A stretch of DNA of 64,000 nucleotides from Flavipsychrobacter sp. (GTDB lineage: Bacteria; Bacteroidota; Bacteroidia; Chitinophagales; Chitinophagaceae): positions 315,501 through 379,500 of the forward strand of contig JAWKLD010000001.1 in assembly GCA_041392855.1 (NCBI GenBank). The letters are read 5' to 3'. Under the pieces are notes generated by a model. That model was given only the letters and a program-made list of their open reading frames with translations. It ran no database searches and was not told where the DNA came from. The first letter of the stretch is position 1. The number at the start of each line of letters is the position of its first letter. Position numbers and translations under genes: made by a program. This document shows positions 9,290 through 16,351 of the stretch, in pieces.

Positions 9290-9297
9290 CAAAAATA
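9290..9297 (-). promoter_or_regulatory. Candidate -7 promoter element of the DUF2723 gene
   Basis: On the minus strand the sequence reads TATTTTTG, an exact TAnnTTTG match, 22 bases before the start codon. I see no good -33 TTG at the right distance, so confidence is moderate. Confidence 0.45.
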
Positions 9298-9388
9298 GAA
9301 AAATACGGTTACGCACCTATATTGAAGCTAGGAATTAACATATTTCTATAGTTGTTAATTATATATATTACTGTACGGTTAATAATTT

Positions 9389-9826
9389 TTATAATAGTAA
9401 GTGGTTAACACTTTTCAGTTTTTCAGCAGATAATACTTGTGCCAATTGTATTTCTCCTACTTCTCTTAGGTTATTTGCAATGCTATTAGCCTCATTTACA
9501 GCGTCTTGACTATGTATGAGCCAAAGGTAGTCTAGCTGTTTTATCTCGGGCATTAGGGTCTCTTTGTCTACTTTTAACTGATAGAGGGCATATTTGGTGG
9601 CACAGTCCTCCATTTGGTACTCGTACAAAGAAAAGTAAGTAGGCTCACCTTTTTTCTTTTTGTAGAGTACATCGGCCTCTGCTTCCCTTACAAAGTTGTA
9701 GCCAAAGTACTTGTTGATCATCCAGCAAAAGCGATAACCAGGTAATGCACTTACAATGCCTATTAATGCTGTGTCGGAGAAAAAATCATCCTCAACAGCG
9801 GTCATATCTAAGACTAATTTTGCCAT
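9389..9826 (-). CDS. IPExxxVDY family protein
   Basis: This is a 145-residue protein of a family known from Bacteroidota genomes; its role is unknown. The match is the N-terminal block (KLVLDMTAVEDDFF, then LIGIVSALPGYRFCWMINK) together with the signature MPEIKQLDYLWLI near residue 95, where the family name motif reads I-P-E-x-x-x-V-D-Y. No signal peptide or membrane segment is seen, so it is likely cytoplasmic. It lies upstream of the DUF2723 gene on the same strand with 121 bases between, and is divergent from purA. Confidence 0.75.
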   Translation of the reverse strand: MAKLVLDMTAVEDDFFSDTALIGIVSALPGYRFCWMINKYFGYNFVREAEADVLYKKKKGEPTYFSLYEYQMEDCATKYALYQLKVDKETLMPEIKQLDYLWLIHSQDAVNEANSIANNLREVGEIQLAQVLSAEKLKSVNHLLL

Positions 9827-9931
9827 TAATACTTATTGGCTACTAAATTACCTTTATATAGTGGAAAGAAAAACATATAAATGTGAGTGTAATGTGCATA
9901 CATTTTTAATGAAATAATGATATTCTCTTTC

Positions 9932-9939
9932 TACTTTTG
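9932..9939 (+). promoter_or_regulatory. Candidate -7 promoter element of purA
   Basis: TACTTTTG matches TAnnTTTG exactly. It would give a leader of about 65 bases before purA. The -33 region is only T-rich (about 9903-9907), so this is a partial match. Confidence 0.45.
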
Positions 9940-10008
9940 TAGCTGGAAAAGCTAATTAAGATAATTTGTCTTAAGGAGCTATTTTATTTTTATAGATAAT
10001 TCTTTTTT

Positions 10009-11274
10009 ATGATTGATGTTTTGCTAGGACTACAGTGGGGAGATGAGGGTAAAGGTAAGATTGTAGATTTTCTTGCGGCTAAGTACGATATAATAGCTCG
10101 ATTTCAAGGCGGGCCAAATGCAGGGCACACTTTATATGTAAATGGTGAAAAGGTGGTATTACATACCATCCCGTCAGGTGTATTCCAGTCACATTGTTTA
10201 AATCTAATAGGCAATGGTGTCGTAATAGATCCTGTAACATTAGAAAAAGAAATAAAACAAATAGTAGCGCTGCAACCAGATCTGTTGGAGCGTTTATACG
10301 TTTCTCGTAGAGCGCATCTTATTGTGCCTACACATAGGGCACTTGATGCGGCATCAGAAGCAGCCAAAGGGAATGAGAAAATAGGTTCTACACTTAAAGG
10401 TATCGGGCCTGCTTACATGGATAAGACAGGACGTAATGGCTTGCGTGTAGGAGATGTACTAAGCAAAGACTTTGATAAAAAGTATCAGCAGCTTAAGGAT
10501 AAGCATCTGCAATTGCTTGCGCAGTACGACTATGAGGTTGATATTACGGAATGGGAGCAAGACTTCATGAAGTCTTTAGAGCAACTAAGAGCATTGCAGG
10601 TTGTAAATGCAGAGTACTGGTTGGATGATCATATGAAGGCAGGCAAAAAGATATTGGCAGAAGGTGCACAAGGTAGCATGCTTGATATAGACTTCGGTAC
10701 TTATCCATTTGTTACATCTTCTAATACGATATCAGCAGGTGTTTGTAATGGATTAGGCGTAAGACCTTCGGCTATAAAGGAGGTTTATGGTATCACAAAA
10801 GCATATTGTACAAGAGTAGGTAGTGGTCCGTTCCCTACAGAGTTGCACGATGAAGCTGGCGAGGAGTTGAGAAAAGCAGGTAACGAATTTGGCGCAACAA
10901 CAGGAAGACCACGTAGGTGTGGTTGGGTAGATTTTGTTGCCCTTAGATATGCTGTAATGTTAAGCGGTGTTACTAAGCTGATTATCACTAAAACAGATGT
11001 TTTAGATGGCATTAAAGAGATAAAAGGTGCAGTAGCCTATAAAGTAGATGGAGAGGAGACAAAAGAGCTTCCGTACGATTTATGCAATACGGATGTGGAG
11101 CCTATTTACAAAAACTTCCAAGGGTGGACAGAGCCTATAAGTGCATGTAAAGAGTATAGCGAAACACCGCAAGTATTTAAAGATTACTGCAATTTTATGG
11201 AAGAGTATTTAGAGACTTCAATAGGTTATATCTCTAACGGTACAGGAAGAGATCAGCTTTTCGAAATGGGCTAA
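10009..11274 (+). CDS. purA: Adenylosuccinate synthetase
   Basis: PurA joins IMP and aspartate with GTP to give adenylosuccinate, the first committed step from IMP to AMP. The 421-residue length is normal. The N-terminal GTP/IMP site reads LQWGDEGKGK with catalytic D12, and GPNAGH gives H40, matching E. coli D13 and H41. Later motifs are GIGPAYMDK, EGAQGSMLDIDFGTYPFVTS, TGRPRRCGW and TKTDVLDG, all typical of the family. The gene starts with ATG after an AT-rich leader. A small charged protein follows after 84 bases, and a PabB-like gene follows that, but a shared function is not evident. Confidence 0.97.
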   Translation: MIDVLLGLQWGDEGKGKIVDFLAAKYDIIARFQGGPNAGHTLYVNGEKVVLHTIPSGVFQSHCLNLIGNGVVIDPVTLEKEIKQIVALQPDLLERLYVSRRAHLIVPTHRALDAASEAAKGNEKIGSTLKGIGPAYMDKTGRNGLRVGDVLSKDFDKKYQQLKDKHLQLLAQYDYEVDITEWEQDFMKSLEQLRALQVVNAEYWLDDHMKAGKKILAEGAQGSMLDIDFGTYPFVTSSNTISAGVCNGLGVRPSAIKEVYGITKAYCTRVGSGPFPTELHDEAGEELRKAGNEFGATTGRPRRCGWVDFVALRYAVMLSGVTKLIITKTDVLDGIKEIKGAVAYKVDGEETKELPYDLCNTDVEPIYKNFQGWTEPISACKEYSETPQVFKDYCNFMEEYLETSIGYISNGTGRDQLFEMG

Positions 11275-11358
11275 GGGAATTTAAACTATTTTTTCTAAAA
11301 AAAATATTTGGCAGTTTCGAGAAATAGTTAAAATATTACATTACTAATTCATTGTGAT

Positions 11359-11574
11359 ATGAGCTCAGGCCAAAATAAAAAAACAGCAACTAACAAGAGT
11401 GCAAAGACAAGCACCACTAAAACTGCCGCGAAGAAGGCTAGTGCCCCTAAATCGAAAAGTAAAAAAAGTCGTGGTGACTTCGATGATGATTTTGATTTAG
11501 ATGAAGACATGGATTTCAACTTAGATGATTTCGATAGTGATTTTGATGAAGATGAGGAAGATGATTTTTATTAA
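11359..11574 (+). CDS. Small bipolar-charged protein
   Basis: I do not recognise a family. The 71-residue protein splits into two halves. Residues 1-38 are rich in Lys, Thr, Ser and Ala (TKTAAKKASAPKSKSKK), like a histone H1 tail. Residues 39-71 are almost all Asp, Glu and Phe (repeats of DDDFDLDED and FDSDFDEDEEDDF). No membrane segment or signal is present. The whole is expected to be disordered. It has its own ATG and lies 84 bases after purA and 13 bases before the PabB-like gene, so it probably belongs to that transcript. A nucleic-acid or chaperone-like role is only a guess. Confidence 0.7.
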   Translation: MSSGQNKKTATNKSAKTSTTKTAAKKASAPKSKSKKSRGDFDDDFDLDEDMDFNLDDFDSDFDEDEEDDFY

Positions 11575-11587
11575 AAAAACTTAGCTA

Positions 11588-12883
11588 TTGCAGAGAGAAA
11601 AAAAAACGTACACTATCGCTAAAGGTCAGTTAGAAGATGTAAAGCTTCGTATGCTGAATTGGGCATCCCAATTCAGCATTTTTATGTATCTGGATAGTAA
11701 TAACTATACTGAAAAATATATGCAATATCATTGCTTAGCAGGTATAGGTTGTACTACTTTTTTAGACACTACGGATGCCGATGCTCTTGATAAAATACAT
11801 GCATGGCATAATGAAAATAAAGACTGGCTTTTTGGAAATATCAATTATGATTATAAAAATACACTAGAGCCAAAACTGCATTCTGCAAAAGAGAAACGTA
11901 TTGATTTTCCGGAAGTATACTTTTTCAATCCTACTGTTGTATGTTCTATTAACTTGGGCAAAAATCAACTAGCGATTGAAAGTTATGATATAACACCAGA
12001 TGAGGTATATAATGCGATGATGCATTTGCCTCCTATGAATGATACTCCTTTGCCAAAAGTTACGTTTAAGCAAAGAGTAGAAAAGGAACATTACCTGCAG
12101 ACTATAAACCGTTTGAAGCAACACATAGCAGATGGAGACTGCTATGAAATAAACTACTGTACAGAGAGTTATGCTGAAAAAGTAAGTCTTACTCCTCGTA
12201 CCGCTTTTAAAGCTTTGAATAATATTTCTCCTGCACCGTTTTCTGCTTTTTATAGATATAAGGATAGCTACATGATGTGTGCCAGCCCTGAGCGGTATTT
12301 ACAAAAGGAAGGCGCAAAGGTAATAGCGCAACCAATAAAAGGAACTGCACCTCGAGGCTTCGATGAGCAACGAGATGAAGAGATCATGGCGGCTCTTGCA
12401 GAGAGCATTAAAGATCGTGCTGAGAACGTAATGATAGTAGATCTGATGCGCAACGACCTAGCACGCAGTTGCAAAGTTGGTAGTGTACAGGTTGATGAAC
12501 TGTTTGGAATATATACTTTCCCGCAGGTGCACCAAATGATAAGTACTGTGAGTGGCGAACTTAAAGATGATGTACCTTTTACCGATGCTATAAAATATAG
12601 CTTCCCGATGGGGAGTATGACCGGTGCTCCTAAAATAAAAGTCATGGAGCTGATAGAACAATACGAACAGTCTAGAAGAGAGCTGTTTTCGGGGACTGTA
12701 GGATATATAAGTCCTGACGGTGATTTCGATTTCAATGTCATCATCAGAAGCTTGTTTTATAATGCCGAAACTCAATACTTATCCTTCCAAGCGGGAGGAG
12801 CAATAACCTACGACAGTATGCCTGAAAAGGAGTACGAAGAAATGCAACTAAAGTCTTGGGCGATGGCTCAGATCTTCCAGTAG
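11588..12883 (+). CDS. pabB: Aminodeoxychorismate synthase component I-like (PabB)
   Basis: Enzymes of the chorismate-binding family turn chorismate plus ammonia into 4-amino-4-deoxychorismate for folate; anthranilate synthase is the near alternative. The 431-residue product shows NRLKQHIADGDCYEIN, the substrate region EIMAALAESIKDRAEN, MIVDLMRND and FPMGSMTGAPK, and ends its core with GTVGYISPDGDFDFNVIIRS. The MRND and GSMTGAPK motifs are hallmarks of the family. The PIKGT motif (IAQPIKGTAPR) carries the Lys typical of PabB rather than TrpE, which favours PabB. The first possible start is TTG at 11588, because an in-frame TAG lies at 11582. The ATG at residue 22 would cut into the region that looks conserved, so TTG is preferred. 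No glutamine amidotransferase partner is adjacent. Confidence 0.85.
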   Translation: MQREKKTYTIAKGQLEDVKLRMLNWASQFSIFMYLDSNNYTEKYMQYHCLAGIGCTTFLDTTDADALDKIHAWHNENKDWLFGNINYDYKNTLEPKLHSAKEKRIDFPEVYFFNPTVVCSINLGKNQLAIESYDITPDEVYNAMMHLPPMNDTPLPKVTFKQRVEKEHYLQTINRLKQHIADGDCYEINYCTESYAEKVSLTPRTAFKALNNISPAPFSAFYRYKDSYMMCASPERYLQKEGAKVIAQPIKGTAPRGFDEQRDEEIMAALAESIKDRAENVMIVDLMRNDLARSCKVGSVQVDELFGIYTFPQVHQMISTVSGELKDDVPFTDAIKYSFPMGSMTGAPKIKVMELIEQYEQSRRELFSGTVGYISPDGDFDFNVIIRSLFYNAETQYLSFQAGGAITYDSMPEKEYEEMQLKSWAMAQIFQ

Positions 12884-13123
12884 AAATGTTACGTTTTGTT
12901 ATAGTTTTAAACTGTATGTTTCACTTGAGTGGCTAAGTGGCTGATAACCAATCTTGCCCTTTTTCAAAATGTTACGTTTTGTTACAACGTTAGTACTGTG
13001 TTTTCTGTTTTTCATAGTGATGAAACATTGTTTTATATATAGCAAAAATACATAAAAATAACATTTTTGTAAAATCTGTTTTTCGAAAACTCTGCTACAA
13101 GAAATTACCCCTATCTTTAAGTG
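12884..13123. other. Intergenic region with an 18-base direct repeat
   Basis: The sequence AAATGTTACGTTTTGTTA occurs twice, at 12884-12901 and 12967-12984, 83 bases apart. The rest is AT-rich and I see no gene or clear terminator. The repeats may be binding sites for a regulator or remnants of a local duplication. Confidence 0.7.
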
Positions 13124-13729
13124 ATGATAAAAAAGCTACCTATATGGCTGGTGTATAGTAGAGTAGTAGCGGGGCTGCTGATACTGCTACTGGCATGGCT
13201 GGGTGCGGAATGGAGTAGAGGGGTGATAGTGGCACTGATGGTGTATGGCTTGATATCCGATTTTTTTGATGGGTATATAGCGCGTAGAGTAGGTGTGTCG
13301 GCAGAGCGACTACGACGGCTAGACTCTACGGTAGATCAGTTCTTTTGGCTGGCAGTGATGCTGGGTAGTTATTGGCTCTCGCCACAGTTTTACAAAGACC
13401 ATTGGCTGTCTATAACATTGCTCATAGGGCTGGAAGCTGCAGCTTACGTTATCAGTTTTGTACGTTTTAAAAAAGAGGTGGCTACACATGCGCTTGCCTC
13501 CAAGCTATGGGTGCTTACTTTGCTCTTTACTTTTGTAGAAGTGGTGCTAAGGGGCAACTCCTCTTGGGTGTTTACGATATGCTTTTGGGTGGGGGTAGTA
13601 TCTCGGCTGGAAATAATTGCGATACTACTGCTCATAAAAAAGTGGGTAAACGATGTACCCACTATATATCATGCAATACAGTTGCGCCAAGGCAAAACCA
13701 TTAAACGCAACAAGATCTTTAACGGTTAA
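13124..13729 (+). CDS. CDP-alcohol phosphatidyltransferase family protein (atypical motif)
   Basis: These membrane enzymes move a phosphatidyl group from CDP-diacylglycerol to an alcohol such as glycerol-3-phosphate, serine or inositol. The 201-residue product has about five or six hydrophobic segments. Its signature is SDFFDGYIARR, then DSTVDQ. The canonical pattern is D-x2-D-G-x2-A-R-x8-G-x3-D-x3-D. Here the Asp residues (46, 49, 67, 71), G50, A53 and R54 are kept, but the second Gly is Leu (L63). Start: GTG at 13121 is followed at once by ATG at 13124; I take the ATG. It converges on a small lipoprotein gene with only 3 bases between stops. Substrate unknown. Confidence 0.75.
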   Translation: MIKKLPIWLVYSRVVAGLLILLLAWLGAEWSRGVIVALMVYGLISDFFDGYIARRVGVSAERLRRLDSTVDQFFWLAVMLGSYWLSPQFYKDHWLSITLLIGLEAAAYVISFVRFKKEVATHALASKLWVLTLLFTFVEVVLRGNSSWVFTICFWVGVVSRLEIIAILLLIKKWVNDVPTIYHAIQLRQGKTIKRNKIFNG

Positions 13730-13732
13730 TGC

Positions 13733-13951
13733 TTACTGCAATACGCAGTTAACATGGCTTACATTACCTCTACCCGGATTGTCCTTCTCACATTCTATCT
13801 TTGCTTCGATCCTATCCTTCGTAGTTATAGTAGTCGTTGTGTTTTCATTATACCTTAGGTCGGTACACACACAGCTATAGTTTTTCTCACAAGAACTGAA
13901 CAAGCCCATTGCAACCACGGCTAATAGACTAAAAGCGAAAGACTTTCTCAT
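13733..13951 (-). CDS. Small cysteine-patterned lipoprotein, copy A
   Basis: This is a 72-residue protein of a family with four copies in this window. A signal peptide ends in the lipobox FSSC, so C21 should be lipidated by Lgt. The mature part begins CEKNYSCVC, giving C27 and C29; C54 follows in EAKIEC and C69 near the end in HVNCVLQ. The four cysteines after the lipid anchor could form two disulfides. No catalytic motif is seen and I know no function. It lies convergent to the CDP-alcohol phosphatidyltransferase gene. The minus-strand leader has TAGCTTTA, one base off the -7 consensus. Confidence 0.75.
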   Translation of the reverse strand: MRKSFAFSLLAVVAMGLFSSCEKNYSCVCTDLRYNENTTTTITTKDRIEAKIECEKDNPGRGNVSHVNCVLQ

Positions 13952-14148
13952 TTATAAATAGGTTTTACTTTAGATAATACCTTAAAGCTAATAATAAATA
14001 TGTTTTTTTGCTACCCTTTGGGTAATATTTGCCCGAATGCCTGTGGGTTAAGCTTTTGCTTATAATTATAACAGAGTGTAGCTATAGTATTTCTGCTATT
14101 AGGAATATTCTGAACGCTATTTTATTTTGTACTAAAATTCACCCTATT

Positions 14149-14871
14149 ATGAAGTCTTTTATCATTATTCTATCGCTACTATTCACTACCGCCATTGCGC
14201 CCAATGTTCAAGGGCAAACTGCCGAAGAAGTACATATTGTAGGAGAGCTAGTATCTTGCCCAACAGCAGAGCTGAAAAAAGTAGGTGTTGTAAATATTGA
14301 TGGACTTGATGCGATGAGGGATAGTAAGAAACTATTGGCTAAAGCAACTCAAAGGGCTAAAGAGCAGGGTGGTAATATCTTAAAGGTACGCAAACTGAAA
14401 ACGCCTGATGGGGGGAGTGCTGCTTATCGTATAGCTGCTGATGTGTATTATACCGCTGACCTGAACGCGTTTATAGCGCAAAAAAAACAAGCAGCCTCTA
14501 CTGCTGTGGAAGCACTACTGCCAGATACTGCTTCTTATGCCTTGCTCTATGTGTACAGACCACATGCATATACTTCTGCTGCCGCCCGTTATAAAATATA
14601 TTTGAATGATACGCTGGCTTGCAAAGTGGCTAGTGGTAGCAAGCATATTTTAAAGCTATATCAGCAAGGAGCTACAAAGCTTAACATCAAAGGAAGGGGC
14701 AATACAGATGTAAACATCAACATCACACATGGTAAGGTTTACTTTTTACGTTGCGATGTATCCTTGCAGTTTAAGGAGAATAATGCATTTAAAACTACAC
14801 AGGTATTCACGCTGGTAGACCCCTACCCTGGATGGGAGGAGTATAATGGTTTTAAAGGAAGAGACGAGTAG
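14149..14871 (+). CDS. Secreted protein with a DUF2846-like C-terminal domain
   Basis: The protein has 240 residues from the ATG at 14149. The frame is open 40 codons further up, but only this start gives a signal peptide (MKSFIIILSLLFTTAIAP, ending near VQGQ). The first half (residues 24-105) has CPTAELKKVGVV and KEQGGNILKV, which recall small heavy-metal-binding or RcsF-like folds. The second half (LLYVYRPHAYTSAAARYKIYL, GSKHILKL) resembles DUF2846, a periplasmic beta domain. Neither match is certain. It stands alone on the plus strand and converges on lipoprotein copy B with 12 bases between stops. Confidence 0.65.
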   Translation: MKSFIIILSLLFTTAIAPNVQGQTAEEVHIVGELVSCPTAELKKVGVVNIDGLDAMRDSKKLLAKATQRAKEQGGNILKVRKLKTPDGGSAAYRIAADVYYTADLNAFIAQKKQAASTAVEALLPDTASYALLYVYRPHAYTSAAARYKIYLNDTLACKVASGSKHILKLYQQGATKLNIKGRGNTDVNINITHGKVYFLRCDVSLQFKENNAFKTTQVFTLVDPYPGWEEYNGFKGRDE

Positions 14872-14883
14872 TGCCTTGATCGT

Positions 14884-15111
14884 TTACTCAGGCTGTAGCT
14901 CGCAGTACACACCTGTAGTACCGTTGGGGTCACTAGGGTTGTTTTGCTCGCACTCGTGTCTGGCTTCGCTCCAGTTCTCGGCTTTTATTTCTTTGGTGTT
15001 CGTCAGTATAATGCCTCTGTCGGTACACACGCAGTAGTAGGTCTTCTTTTTGCAGGCAACAAGGCTGCTGCTAAGTGCAAGCACAGCAATAACAAGTAGG
15101 GCTTTTTGCAT
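14884..15111 (-). CDS. Small cysteine-patterned lipoprotein, copy B
   Basis: This is the second member of the four-copy family, with 75 residues. The lipobox is LVAC with C20. The mature start is CKKKTYYCVC (C27, C29), then EARHEC (C54) and GVYCELQPE (C70). Copy A is the closest relative: both share YxCVCTD, EA-x2-EC-E-x-(D/N)-NP and a terminal C-x-L-Q. The zinc-ribbon gene lies 48 bases upstream on the same strand, so both may be on one transcript. Function unknown; outer-membrane or periplasmic anchoring is inferred from the lipobox. Confidence 0.75.
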   Translation of the reverse strand: MQKALLVIAVLALSSSLVACKKKTYYCVCTDRGIILTNTKEIKAENWSEARHECEQNNPSDPNGTTGVYCELQPE

Positions 15112-15159
15112 TATCGTAATTTATAGGTTGTGTAAAGATGAGTGAAAAAGGAGCGCAGT

Positions 15160-15381
15160 TTATGCGTCTCCTTTTAGTTGTTTTATTTCTTTTTCCAGTG
15201 CTTCCAGTTTTTCTTTAAGCTCGCCAATAGGCTTCAGGTAGTTACCGTAGTCTAGTCCGCTCACTACAGTACCACATTTATCGCAGCAGATGTAGATAAC
15301 ATTGTAGATATATCCTTTTACACCTTCTTCAATAGCGCCAAAGCTCTGGTTCTCGCATTTAGGACAAGTAGGTTTTATCAT
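15160..15381 (-). CDS. Small zinc-ribbon protein with a coiled-coil tail
   Basis: The 73-residue protein, taken from the ATG at 15379-15381, starts MIKPTCPKCEN and has a second knuckle CDKCGTVV. The two CxxC pairs make a zinc ribbon (about residues 6-38). Residues 47-73 are charged heptads (ELKEKLEALEKEIKQLKG), likely a coiled coil. The frame is open 13 codons further upstream, but nothing there looks conserved. It is likely cytoplasmic; the target is unknown. The lipoprotein copy B gene follows on the same strand. Confidence 0.7.
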   Translation of the reverse strand: MIKPTCPKCENQSFGAIEEGVKGYIYNVIYICCDKCGTVVSGLDYGNYLKPIGELKEKLEALEKEIKQLKGDA

Positions 15382-15506
15382 GAGTTCTGTTTTTGTTGTA
15401 TTTAGGCTGCGAAGATACAAGTATCGCTCGGGCTGTGCAAAGGCTTGCCTGTTGTTTCTTGATCCGGATCAATGGTATTGTTCTACAAGGGTAAGACCTT
15501 TGCCTT

Positions 15507-15953
15507 ATGAAACCTTTGATCGTACTAGTAGCCGTGTTTTTAATAACTGCATTGGTATTGAAGCTGACCAACAAGCTCGACTGGGCGCTGGCAGGGCGCG
15601 TGGCTATGGCAGCTATGCTTTGCTTTACAGCTATAGGGCATTTTGCCTTTGCCGATGGTATGGCTATGATGGTGCCCGATGTAGTGCCGTTTAAAAAAGA
15701 AATGGTGTATGCTACGGGTGTGTTGGAAGTGCTCTTTGGTATAGGCTTGCTCGTGCCTTCCTTGAGGGTATATACAGCATGGGCATTGATCGCATTTTTG
15801 GTGCTGATGCTGCCTGCTAATATAAAAGCGGCTATAGAGAGGGTAGACTATCAGAACGCTACCTATACGGGTGCGGGCTTGGGGTATTTATGGTTTCGTG
15901 TGCCACTACAGGTAGTGTTTATTGTGTGGACGTACTTGGCTGGGGTGAGGTAG
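15507..15953 (+). CDS. DoxX family membrane protein
   Basis: The 148-residue protein has four hydrophobic segments in the order seen in DoxX-like proteins. The motifs are AMLCFTAIGHF near TM2, ATGVLEVLFGIGLLVP at TM3 and AWALIAFLVLMLPANIKAA at TM4. The role of this family is poorly known; related proteins act with quinones or thiosulfate in the membrane. It is a single gene, and a block of palindromic repeats starts right after its stop. Codon use looks richer in G and C than in neighbouring genes. Confidence 0.75.
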   Translation: MKPLIVLVAVFLITALVLKLTNKLDWALAGRVAMAAMLCFTAIGHFAFADGMAMMVPDVVPFKKEMVYATGVLEVLFGIGLLVPSLRVYTAWALIAFLVLMLPANIKAAIERVDYQNATYTGAGLGYLWFRVPLQVVFIVWTYLAGVR

Positions 15954-15954
15954 T

Positions 15955-16340
15955 TTCGTCGTTACGAACCGAAGGGCGCAATCTTGTTGAATAATCACCG
16001 TCATTTCGAACCGCAGGGAGAAATCTCCTGAGTATTTGCAGTTTGTTCTGTCCTTTCTTTGCTTGTCCAAAGAAAGAACGATACCGAATCAAGTTCGGCA
16101 CAGGCTTCAAAGACTCGAAAATTTATGACAGCCAAATTTTCGCTGTAGCCTTGATGGAACTCTATGCTACTGTGGTGCCAAGCTGTTGGCACTCGTCACT
16201 GCGAGGCACGAAGCAGTCTCACGAAACAGGGGTGTGGTCTTGGGATGGCTTCGTCGTTGTACTCCTCGCTATGACGTGCGAGTAAAGCTTAATAACCCAT
16301 GTCATTTCGAACCGAAGGGAGTAATCTCCTGAGCACTTGC
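15955..16340. repeat. Mosaic of palindromic intergenic repeats
   Basis: Nearly 400 bases hold no gene but several repeat units. A motif of about 35-40 bases starting TCATTTCGAACCG occurs at 16000-16040 and again at 16301-16340, with a decayed copy at 15955-15990. Between them are hairpins: TTTCTTTG/CAAAGAAA (16054-16075), CCGAA/TTCGG (16084-16098) and CGAAAATTT/AAATTTTCG (16116-16142). A larger imperfect inverted repeat with GTCACTGCGAGG and CCTCGCTATGAC spans 16194-16276. Units of this kind are scattered through many bacterial genomes as REP-like elements. No transposase is nearby. Confidence 0.75.
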
Positions 16341-16351
16341 AAGCTGCTTAA

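Noticed and set aside
11588..12883. Anthranilate synthase component I (TrpE) for the chorismate-binding gene
   Set aside because: The Lys of PIKGT points to PabB, and no trp genes are adjacent. The call is kept as PabB-like.
13112..13119. TATCTTTA as a promoter for the CDP-alcohol phosphatidyltransferase gene
   Set aside because: It would start transcription at or inside the start codon, and the last base is not G.
16001..16285. Open frames on both strands in the repeat block after the DoxX gene
   Set aside because: They translate the palindromic repeat units and have no protein-like composition or start context.
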